In this document: positions 1 through 6,731 of the stretch, one piece after another
Layout of the letters: every line of letters begins with the position of its first letter
Position numbering within the stretch: position 1 is the first letter of the stretch
Assembly (NCBI GenBank): GCA_031275535.1
Contig: JAISOR010000170.1
Location: forward strand, 1 to 23,621
Source: Treponema sp.
GTDB lineage: Bacteria > Spirochaetota > Spirochaetia > Treponematales > Breznakiellaceae
Direction of reading: 5' to 3'
DNA length: 23,621 nucleotides
Program-made: the position numbers and the translations under genes
The notes under the pieces: generated by a model
What the model was told of the DNA's origin: nothing
The model's database searches: none
The model's input: only the letters and a program-made list of their open reading frames with translations

Positions 1-54
1 AACAAGAATGCTTTGTGTTTCTTCATTTTGAAAAATCTTCCTTCGCTTAAAATT

Positions 55-72
55 CCCGCCCACAAGGGCGGG
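55..72. terminator. GC-rich hairpin, possible terminator of an upstream gene
   Basis: A perfect 7-bp inverted repeat, CCCGCCC/GGGCGGG, closes a 4-base loop. On the - strand the stem is followed by AATTTTAAG, on the + strand by no T-run, so terminator function is uncertain. The rest of 1-130 holds nothing else I can identify. Confidence 0.3.
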
Positions 73-142
73 TCGCCGTCAATTTTCAAAAAAACCTTAT
101 ATTTCTTGAAAATTTGTACGGTAATAGCGATCATAAATTATT

Positions 143-195
143 TATAATGTACGTGTCAAGTGTCTCTACTTCTTTAAAAGAGACACCTATAGAAT
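143..195 (+). promoter_or_regulatory. Putative promoter/operator of the XRE regulator
   Basis: An 8-bp perfect inverted repeat (GTGTCTCT at 160-167, AGAGACAC at 179-186, 11-base spacer) lies directly before the XRE gene. Two -10-like boxes are present: TATAAT at 143-148, placing the repeat just after the start site, and TAGAAT at 190-195, seven bases before the ATG, placing the repeat across the -35 to -10 region. Neither has a good -35. The repeat is a natural candidate for autoregulation by the downstream HTH protein; that role is inferred from position only. Confidence 0.4.
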
Positions 196-202
196 ACAAA
201 AC

Positions 203-526
203 ATGGATTTGGACCAACTTTTTGTCCACAATGTAAGGAAATGGCGTAAAAATAGGGGGTTTTCCCAAAAATCACTAGCGGAACGGTGCAACGCGGCCCA
301 TTCCTATATCAGGCAAATTGAAAGCGGGAGCGGAAAGCCCTCTTTCGCCTTTATCGGGAAGCTCGCCAATGCTCTGGGCGTTGAAGCCTACCAGCTTTTT
401 TATGACGAGACGGCAGAAGGGAGCGAAAAATCTTTGCAAATGGATCATATAGAATCAATAAAAACGGATTTCCTTGAAAAGATGGCCCATGAATTTGATA
501 CTGTTGTTGACAAGCTGAAAAAGTAA
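203..526 (+). CDS. XRE-family helix-turn-helix transcriptional regulator
   Basis: This 107-residue protein is a small DNA-binding regulator of the Cro/C1 (XRE) type. Residues about 8-63 form the HTH_3 domain: FSQKSLAERCNAAHSYIRQIE carries the helix-turn-helix, and the following PSFAFIGKLANALGV segment is the usual fourth and fifth helix pattern. The remaining 40 residues are charged and probably helical, perhaps a dimerisation tail. No Shine-Dalgarno sequence precedes the ATG, which would fit a leaderless message if the TAGAAT box at 190-195 is the -10. The gene stands alone, with no restriction, phage or toxin gene beside it, so its target is unknown beyond likely self-regulation through the inverted repeat upstream. 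Length and sequence resemble stand-alone XRE proteins common in treponemes and firmicutes. Confidence 0.85.
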   Translation: MDLDQLFVHNVRKWRKNRGFSQKSLAERCNAAHSYIRQIESGSGKPSFAFIGKLANALGVEAYQLFYDETAEGSEKSLQMDHIESIKTDFLEKMAHEFDTVVDKLKK

Positions 527-667
527 GCTTTGCTCCCGCATATCCCTTGTTTCACTTGGTAATATCACGTTCCTCTTTCCGTGTGTATATGGTTGATTGG
601 ACAGTGGCACAGGTTTGATGTGAGGCTTATCCTGCCATATCTATGGAGATTCCTGCCCTACACAATC

Positions 668-716
668 TTGAAACAGACCGCTCCGGGGTATATGATAGCC
701 TATACTGATAAAGGAG
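668..716 (+). promoter_or_regulatory. leuS promoter and ribosome binding site
   Basis: TTGAAA (668-673) and TATGAT (691-696) are separated by 17 bases, a near-consensus sigma-70 promoter. AAGGAG at 711-716 sits nine bases before the leuS ATG. The short leader between them shows no T-box or attenuator. Confidence 0.75.
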
Positions 717-725
717 TCCAATTTC

Positions 726-3194
726 ATGGCTAAGTATCCCTTTGAGAGCATTGAACCGAAATGGCAGAAGTACTGGGAGAACCATAAAACCTTCCGGGCC
801 CTGGAGGATCCCTCCTTTCCCAAGGAAAAGCGCCGGTATGTGCTGGATATGTTCCCCTATCCCTCCGCCCAGGGCCTGCATGTGGGGCATCCCGAGGGTT
901 ATACCGCCACGGATATCTATTGCCGGTACCTCCGAATGAAGGGGTACAACGTACTTCATCCCATGGGCTTTGACGCCTTTGGGCTTCCGGCGGAAAATTA
1001 CGCCATCAAGACCGGGACCCATCCGGCGGTGACCACCGCCGCGAATATCGAAAAATTCCGGACCCAGATCAAGGCCCTGGGTTTTTCCTACGACTGGGAC
1101 CGGGAAGTGGATACCTCCAACGCGGAATACTACAAGTGGACCCAGTGGATCTTCCTTAAACTCTTCGAAAAGGGCCTGGCCTATGAGGCGGAGAGCCCTA
1201 TCAACTGGTGTCCCTCCTGCAAGACCGGGCTGGCCAACGAGGAAGTGAAGGACGGGGTCTGTGAACGCTGCGGAACCAAAACGACCCGGAAGCGGATCCG
1301 CCAGTGGATCCTGCGGATCACCGCCTATGCCGAGCGGCTCCTGGCGGATCTGGAGGGCCTCGATTGGCCCGAGCCGGTAAAACTTATGCAGCGGAACTGG
1401 ATAGGCCGTTCCGAGGGGGCCAACGCGGTTTTCAAAATCGACGGCCATGCGGGCGGGAATGAAAAGCCCCAAGGACTTTCCATAGAGATATACACCACCC
1501 GGCCGGATACCCTCTTTGGGGCGACCTACATGGTCCTGGCCCCGGAACACCCCCTGGTGGAGCGGATCACCACTGCGGAACAGAAGGCCGCGGTGGCCGC
1601 ATACCTGGAGGCGGCGGCCAAGAAGAGCGATCTGGAACGGACCGATCTGGCCAAGGATAAGACCGGGGTTTTTTCCGGGGCCTATGCCATTAACCCCGTG
1701 AACGACGCCAGGATCCCCATCTGGATCGCCGATTATGTGCTTATATCCTACGGAACCGGCGCCATTATGGCGGTCCCCGCCCATGATGAACGGGACTGGG
1801 ATTTTGCCAAGGCCTTTAATCTGCCGATCATTCAGGTGGTTTCGCCCTCGCCGCCGGGCGGCGGCCCGGCAGATTCCCCGGAGGAACCCGCCGAATGTAC
1901 CACCGCGGAGGGCTGGGCGGTGAATTCCGGCCAATTCAACGGGCTCCCCACCGCGGAGGCCATGGAGCGGATCACCCGCTGGCTTGAGGAGCGGGGCATC
2001 GGGAAACGGGCGGTGAACTATAAACTGCGGGACTGGATCTTCAGCCGCCAGCGCTATTGGGGGGAGCCCATCCCCATTGTCCACTGTGAAAAATGCGGCA
2101 TCGTGCCCCTGCCGGAAACGGAGCTGCCCCTGACCCTTCCGGAGGTTCAGTCCTATAAGCCCACGGGCACCGGCGAGTCCCCCCTGGCCCTTATCCATGA
2201 ATGGACCGACACCCGCTGCCCCAAATGCGGCGGCAAGGCCCGGCGGGAAACCAATACCATGCCCCAGTGGGCCGGTTCCTGCTGGTATTATCTGCGCTAC
2301 CTGGACCCCAAAAACACCGGGGCCTTTGCGGCGAAGGAAAAGATCGATTACTGGGCCCCGGTGGACCTCTACGTGGGGGGCACGGAACACGCGGTGCTTC
2401 ACCTGCTCTACAGCCGTTTCTGGCATAAGGTCCTCTATGATCTGGGTTTGGTGAATACCCCCGAACCCTTTCAGCGCCTGGTAAACCAGGGCATGATCCT
2501 GGGGGAGGACAATCAGAAGATGAGCAAGAGCCGGGGGAACGTGATAAACCCCGACGAGATCATACAGAATTACGGCGCCGACGCCATGCGGGTCTACGAG
2601 ATGTTCATGGGCCCCCTGGAGGTGAGCAAGCCCTGGATCACCGCGGGCCTGGTGGGGGTCTCCCGTTTCCTGGAACGGCTCTGGGCCCTGGGCGAAAAAC
2701 CCCTGGCCGGTGAGGATGCTCCGGCAGAGGCCGGCCTGGTCCGGCTCCTGCATAAGACCATCAAGAAGGTTTCTTCCGATACCGCCGGCCTCAACTTCAA
2801 TACCGCCATCAGCCAGATGATGATCTATTCCACTGAACTGGCGAAATTAAAGGAGCTTCCCCGGAAACTCTGGGAACCCCTGGTCATTATGATAGGGGCC
2901 TATGCGCCCCATCTGGGGGAGGAACTCTGGGAAAAACTGGGCCATACCGAATCGGTATCCAAATGCCCCTGGCCCGTATACGACGAATCCCTTGCCGCCG
3001 ATGAGGAGCTTACCATTGTGGTACAGGTGAACGGCAAGATCCGGGATAAGTTCACCGTTGCGGCGGGGACCGGCAGGGAGGAACTGGAGCGGAGCGCCCG
3101 GACCCTGCCGGGGATCCTCCGGTGGCTCGAAGGGCAGACCCTGGTCAAGGTTATCACCGTGCCCGATAAGCTGGTGAATTTCGTGATCCGTTAG
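726..3194 (+). CDS. leuS: Leucyl-tRNA synthetase
   Basis: LeuS charges tRNA-Leu with leucine in the cytoplasm (class Ia synthetase). The 822-residue length is in the normal bacterial range. The HIGH signature is HVGH at residues 52-55 and the KMSKS loop is at 598-602. A zinc-knuckle-like pair CPSC (162-165) and CERC (179-182) is present. The CP1 editing domain shows the threonine-rich TTRPDTLFG motif (from residue 257) and [15 protein letters not shown], the usual post-transfer editing pocket. A second Cys pair (CPKCGG) precedes the [14 protein letters not shown] core segment. The C-terminal [10 protein letters not shown] segment is typical. It is a single-gene transcription unit with its own promoter, converging on tyrA with only 24 bases between the two stop codons. 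Nothing is missing or odd. Confidence 0.98.
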   Translation: MAKYPFESIEPKWQKYWENHKTFRALEDPSFPKEKRRYVLDMFPYPSAQGLHVGHPEGYTATDIYCRYLRMKGYNVLHPMGFDAFGLPAENYAIKTGTHPAVTTAANIEKFRTQIKALGFSYDWDREVDTSNAEYYKWTQWIFLKLFEKGLAYEAESPINWCPSCKTGLANEEVKDGVCERCGTKTTRKRIRQWILRITAYAERLLADLEGLDWPEPVKLMQRNWIGRSEGANAVFKIDGHAGGNEKPQGLSIEIYTTRPDTLFGATYMVLAPEHPLVERITTAEQKAAVAAYLEAAAKKSDLERTDLAKDKTGVFSGAYAINPVNDARIPIWIADYVLISYGTGAIMAVPAHDERDWDFAKAFNLPIIQVVSPSPPGGGPADSPEEPAECTTAEGWAVNSGQFNGLPTAEAMERITRWLEERGIGKRAVNYKLRDWIFSRQRYWGEPIPIVHCEKCGIVPLPETELPLTLPEVQSYKPTGTGESPLALIHEWTDTRCPKCGGKARRETNTMPQWAGSCWYYLRYLDPKNTGAFAAKEKIDYWAPVDLYVGGTEHAVLHLLYSRFWHKVLYDLGLVNTPEPFQRLVNQGMILGEDNQKMSKSRGNVINPDEIIQNYGADAMRVYEMFMGPLEVSKPWITAGLVGVSRFLERLWALGEKPLAGEDAPAEAGLVRLLHKTIKKVSSDTAGLNFNTAISQMMIYSTELAKLKELPRKLWEPLVIMIGAYAPHLGEELWEKLGHTESVSKCPWPVYDESLAADEELTIVVQVNGKIRDKFTVAAGTGREELERSARTLPGILRWLEGQTLVKVITVPDKLVNFVIR

Positions 3195-3216
3195 CCGGGC
3201 CCCGGCGCGGCCGCGC
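3194..3216. repeat. GC palindromes between convergent leuS and tyrA
   Basis: The 24-base gap holds two adjacent dyads: GCCGGGCCCCGGC at 3194-3206 and the perfect 12-base palindrome GCGCGGCCGCGC at 3205-3216. They may act as a compact bidirectional stop for both genes, but no T-run follows on either side. Confidence 0.35.
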
Positions 3217-3218
3217 TC

Positions 3219-4181
3219 CTAAACCATGGCGGACCGCCGTTCCCGGACCGCCTGTAATGTTTCCCGCAGGTCCTTATCCGCCCCCTGGCGGATAAGGTGT
3301 TTTAGCGTATCCAGGCTTCCCTCGAACTGTTCAATCCGTTCCAGCAGCTTCTCCCGGTTTTCCAGGAACAACTCGGTCCACATGGGGGCGTTGAGCATGG
3401 CGATCCGGGTCAGGTCCTCAAAGCTGCCCCCCCCAAACCGGGTAATCCCCGGATCGCCCTCGCAGTGGATGAGCGCCGCGGCGATAACATGGCAGAGCTG
3501 GCTGGTAAAGGCGATCTTCCGGTCGTGTTCCTCCGCGGTAGTTTCCACGATCCGGCCAAACCCCATCCGGTAAATCAGGTCCTTGAGGAAGCGCAGGTTT
3601 TCCGGCCTGTTCCGTGTAAGGGGGGTAAGGATATAGTTTTTTCCGTTAAACTTACAGTCCCCCGCGTGGGCCAGGCCCCCCTTCTCGCTGCCCGCCATGG
3701 GGTGGCCGGGGATAAAGTCCAGGTCCTCTCGCAGGGTCTTTTCCATGGCCGTGACAATGCTCCCCTTAATTCCCGCAATGTCGGTGATGAGGGTCCCGGG
3801 CCGGAAGGCCCCCATCCGCTGTTCCATAAAATGGAGCAGGGTCGAGGGATTAAGGCAGAGGAATACCAGGTCGCAGCGCTCCAGCATCGGTTCCGGGGAA
3901 CTAAAGCCCTGGTCGATGATCCCCCGGGCCATGGCCGCGTCCAGGGTTTCCCGGTCAATGTCGCAGCCCAGGATCCGTCCCCGCCGGCCCCGGCCCGCCC
4001 CGGCAGGGCCGGTTTCCGTCTTGCCGGGCTTCGCCGGGCCCTCCGGGTGGCCGATGATGCTCCCGGCCCCCTCGGTTTCGATGGAACCGACGGTTCTGAT
4101 AGAACCGAGGGCCATGGCGATGGCGCCGCCCATGAGCCCCAGGCCCAGGATCCCCACGGTGCAGTCTTCAATGGGTTTCAC
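3219..4181 (-). CDS. tyrA: Prephenate dehydrogenase
   Basis: TyrA oxidises prephenate to 4-hydroxyphenylpyruvate using NAD(P)+, the committed step to tyrosine. The Rossmann motif GLGLMGG is at residues 13-19, with the acidic end of beta-2 at D74 (GCDID). HPMAGSE (160-166) and SQLCH (227-231) are the family's catalytic and substrate-binding signatures. I chose the GTG at 4181 because GGGGAGGAG lies a few bases upstream; a TTG at 4211 is also in frame but has no such site. The start overlaps the end of the DAHP synthase gene by 14 bases, implying translational coupling. Residues about 27-69 are a Gly/Pro-rich insertion between helix A and beta-2, not expected in the family, containing a small tandem repeat (GSIRTV/GSIETE). 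No ACT or chorismate mutase domain is fused. Confidence 0.93.
   Translation of the reverse strand: MKPIEDCTVGILGLGLMGGAIAMALGSIRTVGSIETEGAGSIIGHPEGPAKPGKTETGPAGAGRGRRGRILGCDIDRETLDAAMARGIIDQGFSSPEPMLERCDLVFLCLNPSTLLHFMEQRMGAFRPGTLITDIAGIKGSIVTAMEKTLREDLDFIPGHPMAGSEKGGLAHAGDCKFNGKNYILTPLTRNRPENLRFLKDLIYRMGFGRIVETTAEEHDRKIAFTSQLCHVIAAALIHCEGDPGITRFGGGSFEDLTRIAMLNAPMWTELFLENREKLLERIEQFEGSLDTLKHLIRQGADKDLRETLQAVRERRSAMV
4073..4108. repeat. Two tandem 18-bp palindromic repeats inside tyrA
   Basis: Positions 4073-4090 and 4091-4108 are imperfect copies of an 18-base unit (CGGTTTCGATGGAACCGA and CGGTTCTGATAGAACCGA). Each unit is itself an inverted repeat; the second has perfect arms CGGTTCT/AGAACCG around GAT. 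They lie within the extra segment of the TyrA Rossmann fold and keep the frame. Confidence 0.7.
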
Positions 4182-5217
4182 AGGAACTCCTCCCCAGGGC
4201 CCGGCCCTCAAGGGCCGCGTATTTTTCCAGCGCCCCCATCAAAACGCTGAATTCGCCGGGGGTGATGGACTGTTCCCCGTCGCAGAGGGCCGCTTCGGGG
4301 TTGTTGTGGACCTCCAGGATAAGGCCGTCCGCCCCGGCGGCGATGGCGGCCTTGGCCATGGAGGGAACCATCCAGGCAAGGCCCGTGGCGTGGCTGGGAT
4401 CCACAATCACCGGCAGGTGGCTCTGCCGTTTCAGGATGGGGACCGCGCTCAGGTCCAGGGTATTCCGGGCAAAGGTGTCAAAGGTGCGGATCCCCCGTTC
4501 ACAGAGGATGATCCGGTCGTTCCCCCCGGCCATGAGGTATTCCGCGGCCATGAGCAGCTCCGTCACCGTGGAGGCCAGGCCCCGTTTGAGCAGTATGGGT
4601 TTGCGGCAATGGCTCAGTTCTTTAAGGAGGGTGAAATTCTGCATATTCCTGGCCCCCACCTGGATAATGTCCACATCATCAAAAAGTTCAAGCTGATGAA
4701 TGGCCATGAGTTCGGTGACGATGGGGAGCCCGGTCTCCTTCTTCGCCGCCAGGAGCAGATCCAGGCCCTCGCATCCCAGGCCCTGGAAACTGTAGGGGCT
4801 GGTCCGGGGCTTAAAGGCCCCGCCCCGCAGAAAGTCCGCCCCCGCCTCTTTTACCGATTGCGCAATCGAGAGGATCTGTTCCCTGGTCTCCACCGAACAG
4901 GGCCCGGCGATGATCCCCAGATGCCCCCCGCCGATATGCCGGACCTCCCCGTCCGGTCCGGGGATATCCAGCCGGGTGTCCTCGGGATGAAAGGCCCGGT
5001 TCGCCCGTTTATAGGGCTCCTGGACCCGGAGAACCTTTTCCACCAGGTGGTGGGCCTGCAGGGTCTCTTCGTTAATCCCCGAGGTGTCTCCTATAAGGCC
5101 CAGCACCGTCTGGGAGGCCCCCTGGGAGGTATGGACCCCCAGGCCCCGTTTTTCCAGCAGGGCGATAAAGCCCCGCAGCTCCTCCGGCGGGGTTCCCCGC
5201 TTCATGGCGATAATCAT
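4168..5217 (-). CDS. aroF: 3-deoxy-7-phosphoheptulonate (DAHP) synthase, type I-beta
   Basis: This enzyme condenses phosphoenolpyruvate and erythrose-4-phosphate, the first step of the shikimate pathway. The 349-residue protein has a small N-terminal ferredoxin/ACT-like domain (about 1-65), as in Thermotoga DAHP synthase, then a TIM barrel. Barrel motifs include AGPCSVE (104-110, metal-ligand Cys107), the substrate-binding RGGAFKPRTSPYSFQG (131-146), QVGARNMQNF (186-195), LLKRG (209-213) and DPSHATG (273-279, with the metal-ligand His). In Thermotoga the N-terminal domain mediates inhibition by tyrosine; the same is inferred here. The ATG at 5217 is preferred over one at 5232 because GGAGGAG sits six bases before it. 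It is the first structural gene of a two-gene operon with tyrA, behind a tyrosine-codon leader and terminator. Confidence 0.95.
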   Translation of the reverse strand: MIIAMKRGTPPEELRGFIALLEKRGLGVHTSQGASQTVLGLIGDTSGINEETLQAHHLVEKVLRVQEPYKRANRAFHPEDTRLDIPGPDGEVRHIGGGHLGIIAGPCSVETREQILSIAQSVKEAGADFLRGGAFKPRTSPYSFQGLGCEGLDLLLAAKKETGLPIVTELMAIHQLELFDDVDIIQVGARNMQNFTLLKELSHCRKPILLKRGLASTVTELLMAAEYLMAGGNDRIILCERGIRTFDTFARNTLDLSAVPILKRQSHLPVIVDPSHATGLAWMVPSMAKAAIAAGADGLILEVHNNPEAALCDGEQSITPGEFSVLMGALEKYAALEGRALGRSSCETH

Positions 5218-5248
5218 GATACGCTCCTCCATAAATTTCTTAGGGCAT

Positions 5249-5279
5249 AAAAAAAGGGAGACCCCAACGGAGTCTCCCT
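5249..5279 (-). terminator. Attenuator (intrinsic terminator) before aroF-tyrA
   Basis: On the - strand a 10-bp stem (arms 5278-5269 and 5265-5256, one G-U pair, 3-base loop) is followed directly by seven T residues (5255-5249). It lies between the Tyr-rich leader ORF and the aroF ribosome binding site, so termination here would prevent expression of both enzymes. Its 5' arm and loop (5275-5262) are also complementary to leader bases 5342-5329: eight consecutive pairs plus four more after a 2x2 mismatch. This supplies a competing antiterminator. Confidence 0.88.
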
Positions 5280-5304
5280 GAATGTTCAGGCTTTGACGGT
5301 CTTC

Positions 5305-5385
5305 TCAGACTTTCAATCTGATCGACACAGACTCCGGAGGGGACGAGGATTGATAATAATAGTAATACCCTACAAAGCCTTTCAT
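5305..5385 (-). CDS. Tyrosine-rich leader peptide of the aroF-tyrA attenuator
   Basis: This is a 26-codon ORF beginning MKGFVGYYYYYQ, with codons 7-11 all Tyr (TAT TAC TAT TAT TAT) and ending in TGA. It starts 16 bases from the predicted transcription start, with AAAGGA nine bases before the ATG. The run of codons for the end product of the downstream genes, followed by a terminator with a mutually exclusive pairing partner, is the classic ribosome-mediated attenuation arrangement known from trp, his and phe operons. When charged tRNA-Tyr is scarce, a ribosome stalled at codons 7-11 should leave 5342-5329 free to pair with the terminator's 5' arm and permit read-through. Additional pairings are visible: GGCUUUG (5379-5373) with CAAAGCC (5295-5289), and a hairpin at 5318-5304. 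It is too small to be a conventional protein and was recognised by codon content and position. Confidence 0.88.
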   Translation of the reverse strand: MKGFVGYYYYYQSSSPPESVSIRLKV

Positions 5386-5407
5386 GCCGTGAATTCCTTT
5401 AAAAGGA

Positions 5408-5436
5408 ACTATAGAGAAAACGGAAATTAGTGTCAA
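5408..5436 (-). promoter_or_regulatory. Promoter of the aroF-tyrA operon
   Basis: Reading on the - strand, TTGACA (5436-5431) and TATAGT (5413-5408) are separated by exactly 17 bases. The predicted start near 5401 gives the leader ORF a very short untranslated region, as expected for an attenuator leader. Confidence 0.85.
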
Positions 5437-5456
5437 TAGTCCTGCGGATAAATCCA

Positions 5457-5605
5457 GCAATTCCGAATTTGAACGAAAAAATGGCCCGGACAGAACATCA
5501 GAAAGCGGCCACGCTTGCCCCTACGGGGCTTCGGTCAAGTGTCCGCTTTGAGATAACCCGTCCGGGCCGTCTTGTCTTTCTCCAATCGTGGAATTGCCGG
5601 TTTTT
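5457..5605 (+). ncRNA. Candidate structured RNA (nested inverted repeats)
   Basis: Nested complementary segments form one long interrupted hairpin. Outer stem GCAATTCC (5457-5464)/GGAATTGC (5590-5597). Then GGCCCGGAC (5483-5491)/GTCCGGGCC (5560-5568). Then a symmetrical 10/10 internal loop, AAAGCGG (5502-5508)/CCGCTTT (5543-5549), and ACGCTTG (5511-5517)/CAAGTGT (5536-5542). The apical part contains CCCC-TAC-GGGG. The last stem pairs fully only as + strand RNA, through a G-U pair; on the - strand it has an A-C mismatch. A T5 run follows the outer stem at 5601-5605. On the - strand, the 9-bp stem is followed by ATTTTTT, so a terminator reading leftwards is also possible. I do not recognise tmRNA, SRP RNA or RNase P signatures. 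Stem, bubble and terminal loop recall 6S RNA in outline only. A weak -10-like GATAAA is at 5447-5452. Confidence 0.45.
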
Positions 5606-5623
5606 ATAAGGAATTTAATCATG

Positions 5624-5666
5624 AACCCCGCAAACAAATCCGGGGATCTGTTCGTGGGGTTATTTT
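5624..5666 (+). terminator. Long hairpin with short T-tract
   Basis: AACCCCGCAAACA (5624-5636) pairs with TGTTCGTGGGGTT (5649-5661) over 13 positions with one mismatch and one G-U pair, which forms only in + strand RNA. ATTTT follows. It may end a + strand transcript from the structured region before it. Confidence 0.45.
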
Positions 5667-5688
5667 AAACTGAGAAATACCGGCCCCG

Positions 5689-5710
5689 CGCCCCGCCATA
5701 GGGCAGGGCG
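5689..5710 (-). terminator. Hairpin downstream of the lipoprotein gene
   Basis: On the - strand CGCCCTGCC and GGCGGGGCG form a 9-bp stem (one U-G pair, 4-base loop) about 30 bases after the lipoprotein stop codon. No strong U-tract follows, so this is a probable but weak transcription end. Confidence 0.4.
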
Positions 5711-5741
5711 TGAAGGCCTTGGTTTATTGCCCGGATTCTTA

Positions 5742-6299
5742 CTAGCGAGTCAATATTATTTCCGGGGCTTCATCATCCATCATACCGGCAGGCAGCAATA
5801 CTTTTGTCCCGTCCTGATTTATCTGTACTCCCTCCATACCACTCAGGCTTAAAGGAATCGGACCTTGTGTCCAGGTTTCGATTAAAGAATTGCCTTCAAT
5901 CACGGCACTTGAATCAAATTCCTTATAAAACTCCAACAGCTCCGTTATTTTCGAACCGGAGAAGGTCGAAATACTACGCACGTTTATAGTCTGCTGGCCC
6001 TCTGCAATGGTCGTAGTTATTTCAATACTGCCCGTTATGCTGATGGCGCTTGGGTCTATGCCGGCAAGGCTAAGCATGCCCGCTATAAAAGATCCTTCCT
6101 CGTCCTCATCAAGTACTTGCTTAAGGGTTTGGGTGCCATTGCTATACGATCCCTTCCACGTCCCCCCCAATTGATCCAATTGAGCTTGCTCGGTAATCTC
6201 AGTCCAGACATCCGCTTCATCATCACTACAAGCGGCAAGCAAACCGAATGTCAGCGCCAGGACCAACATTCCCACCAAAAGATACCATCTGTTCTTCAT
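5742..6299 (-). CDS. Small putative lipoprotein, function unknown
   Basis: This 185-residue protein begins MKNRWYLLVGMLVLALTFGLLAAC, a lipoprotein signal peptide with lipobox cysteine at residue 24, followed by the acidic SDDEAD linker. It is therefore expected to be lipid-anchored in the envelope. The mature part is rich in Thr, Ser, Ile and Gly with alternating beta-type stretches (SITGSIEITTTIAEGQQTINV) and an early GGTWKGSYSN segment. This resembles small lipocalin-like or unannotated lipoproteins of treponemes, but I cannot name a family. The ATG at 6299 is chosen because GGAG lies six bases upstream and the signal peptide starts there; an in-frame extension to 6395 is unlikely. It is a single gene whose long upstream region contains a 19-base poly-G tract, so expression may be phase variable. 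Confidence 0.75.
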   Translation of the reverse strand: MKNRWYLLVGMLVLALTFGLLAACSDDEADVWTEITEQAQLDQLGGTWKGSYSNGTQTLKQVLDEDEEGSFIAGMLSLAGIDPSAISITGSIEITTTIAEGQQTINVRSISTFSGSKITELLEFYKEFDSSAVIEGNSLIETWTQGPIPLSLSGMEGVQINQDGTKVLLPAGMMDDEAPEIILTR

Positions 6300-6349
6300 A
6301 CAATACTCCGATTCGCGGGGTTCTGCGTTGCAAAACTCCCTATTATGTG

Positions 6350-6366
6350 CATACCCAACGGGTATG
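6350..6366. repeat. Short hairpin in the lipoprotein leader region
   Basis: CATACCC (6350-6356) and GGGTATG (6360-6366) form a perfect 7-bp stem with a 3-base loop about 50 bases before the lipoprotein ATG. A role in message stability or regulation is possible. No riboswitch consensus is recognised. Confidence 0.45.
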
Positions 6367-6516
6367 GCTTTCCGCCAAAGACGGATTAAACCCACAGAGA
6401 GAATATGCGCTTAAAACACCGCGCCGCGTTCTGTGCCCCTTGGGCCTTAGAAAGAGACGGATCTGTAGAGAAATATAAATATATGGAAAGTATGTATCTG
6501 TTAGTAAACCATGTAT

Positions 6517-6535
6517 GGGGGGGGGGGGGGGGGGG
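6517..6535. repeat. Homopolymeric poly-G tract, 19 bases
   Basis: Nineteen consecutive G residues on the + strand (C on the coding strand of the lipoprotein gene) lie about 220 bases upstream of that gene. A run this long is prone to slipped-strand length change. On the - strand it is immediately downstream of a TATAAT box (6550-6545) and upstream of a TTTACT/TATATT pair, so length changes would alter either the early transcribed region or promoter spacing. Confidence 0.85.
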
Positions 6536-6731
6536 TAATTATATATTATAAAAGAAATAAAATGCGTTGTCGGGATGCGCCGGGTCATGGGGAGCCATTA
6601 AGGAAACAGTGGAACGGAACGCCCGATCATCCTTTTGCATGGGGAGATTATAGATCGAAGACAAGCCAAGTACAAGCCGACCGTGAATTTTGCACATCAA
6701 TTTTATTAAAGAAACGCCCATGGGCCAGGCA
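6536..6731. other. Intergenic region with a possible promoter toward the lipoprotein gene
   Basis: On the - strand CCGACA (6573-6568) and TATAAT (6550-6545) are 17 bases apart, predicting a transcript starting near 6538 at the edge of the poly-G tract. The rest of the stretch to the rluD-like stop codon shows no convincing ORF. The region 6367-6516 between the tract and the leader hairpin also holds no gene that I can support. Confidence 0.4.

Noticed and set aside
627..2753. Long open frame (708 codons) on the - strand opposite leuS
   Set aside because: It is the antisense of a certain leuS gene in GC-rich DNA, has low-complexity Gly/Pro/His composition and no recognisable domain.
3697..5250. 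Long + strand frame (517 codons) opposite aroF and tyrA
   Set aside because: Shadow of two well-supported - strand genes; no ribosome site or domain.
5457..5605. Integron attC recombination site
   Set aside because: The hairpin lacks the RYYYAAC and GTTRRRY core boxes, and no integrase or cassette array is nearby.
5457..5605. tmRNA, SRP RNA or RNase P RNA
   Set aside because: None of the conserved core sequences (tag reading frame with tRNA-like ends, SRP tetraloop region, RNase P cores) is visible.
6300..6480. Riboswitch in the lipoprotein leader
   Set aside because: Only a short hairpin is present; no known aptamer consensus was recognised.
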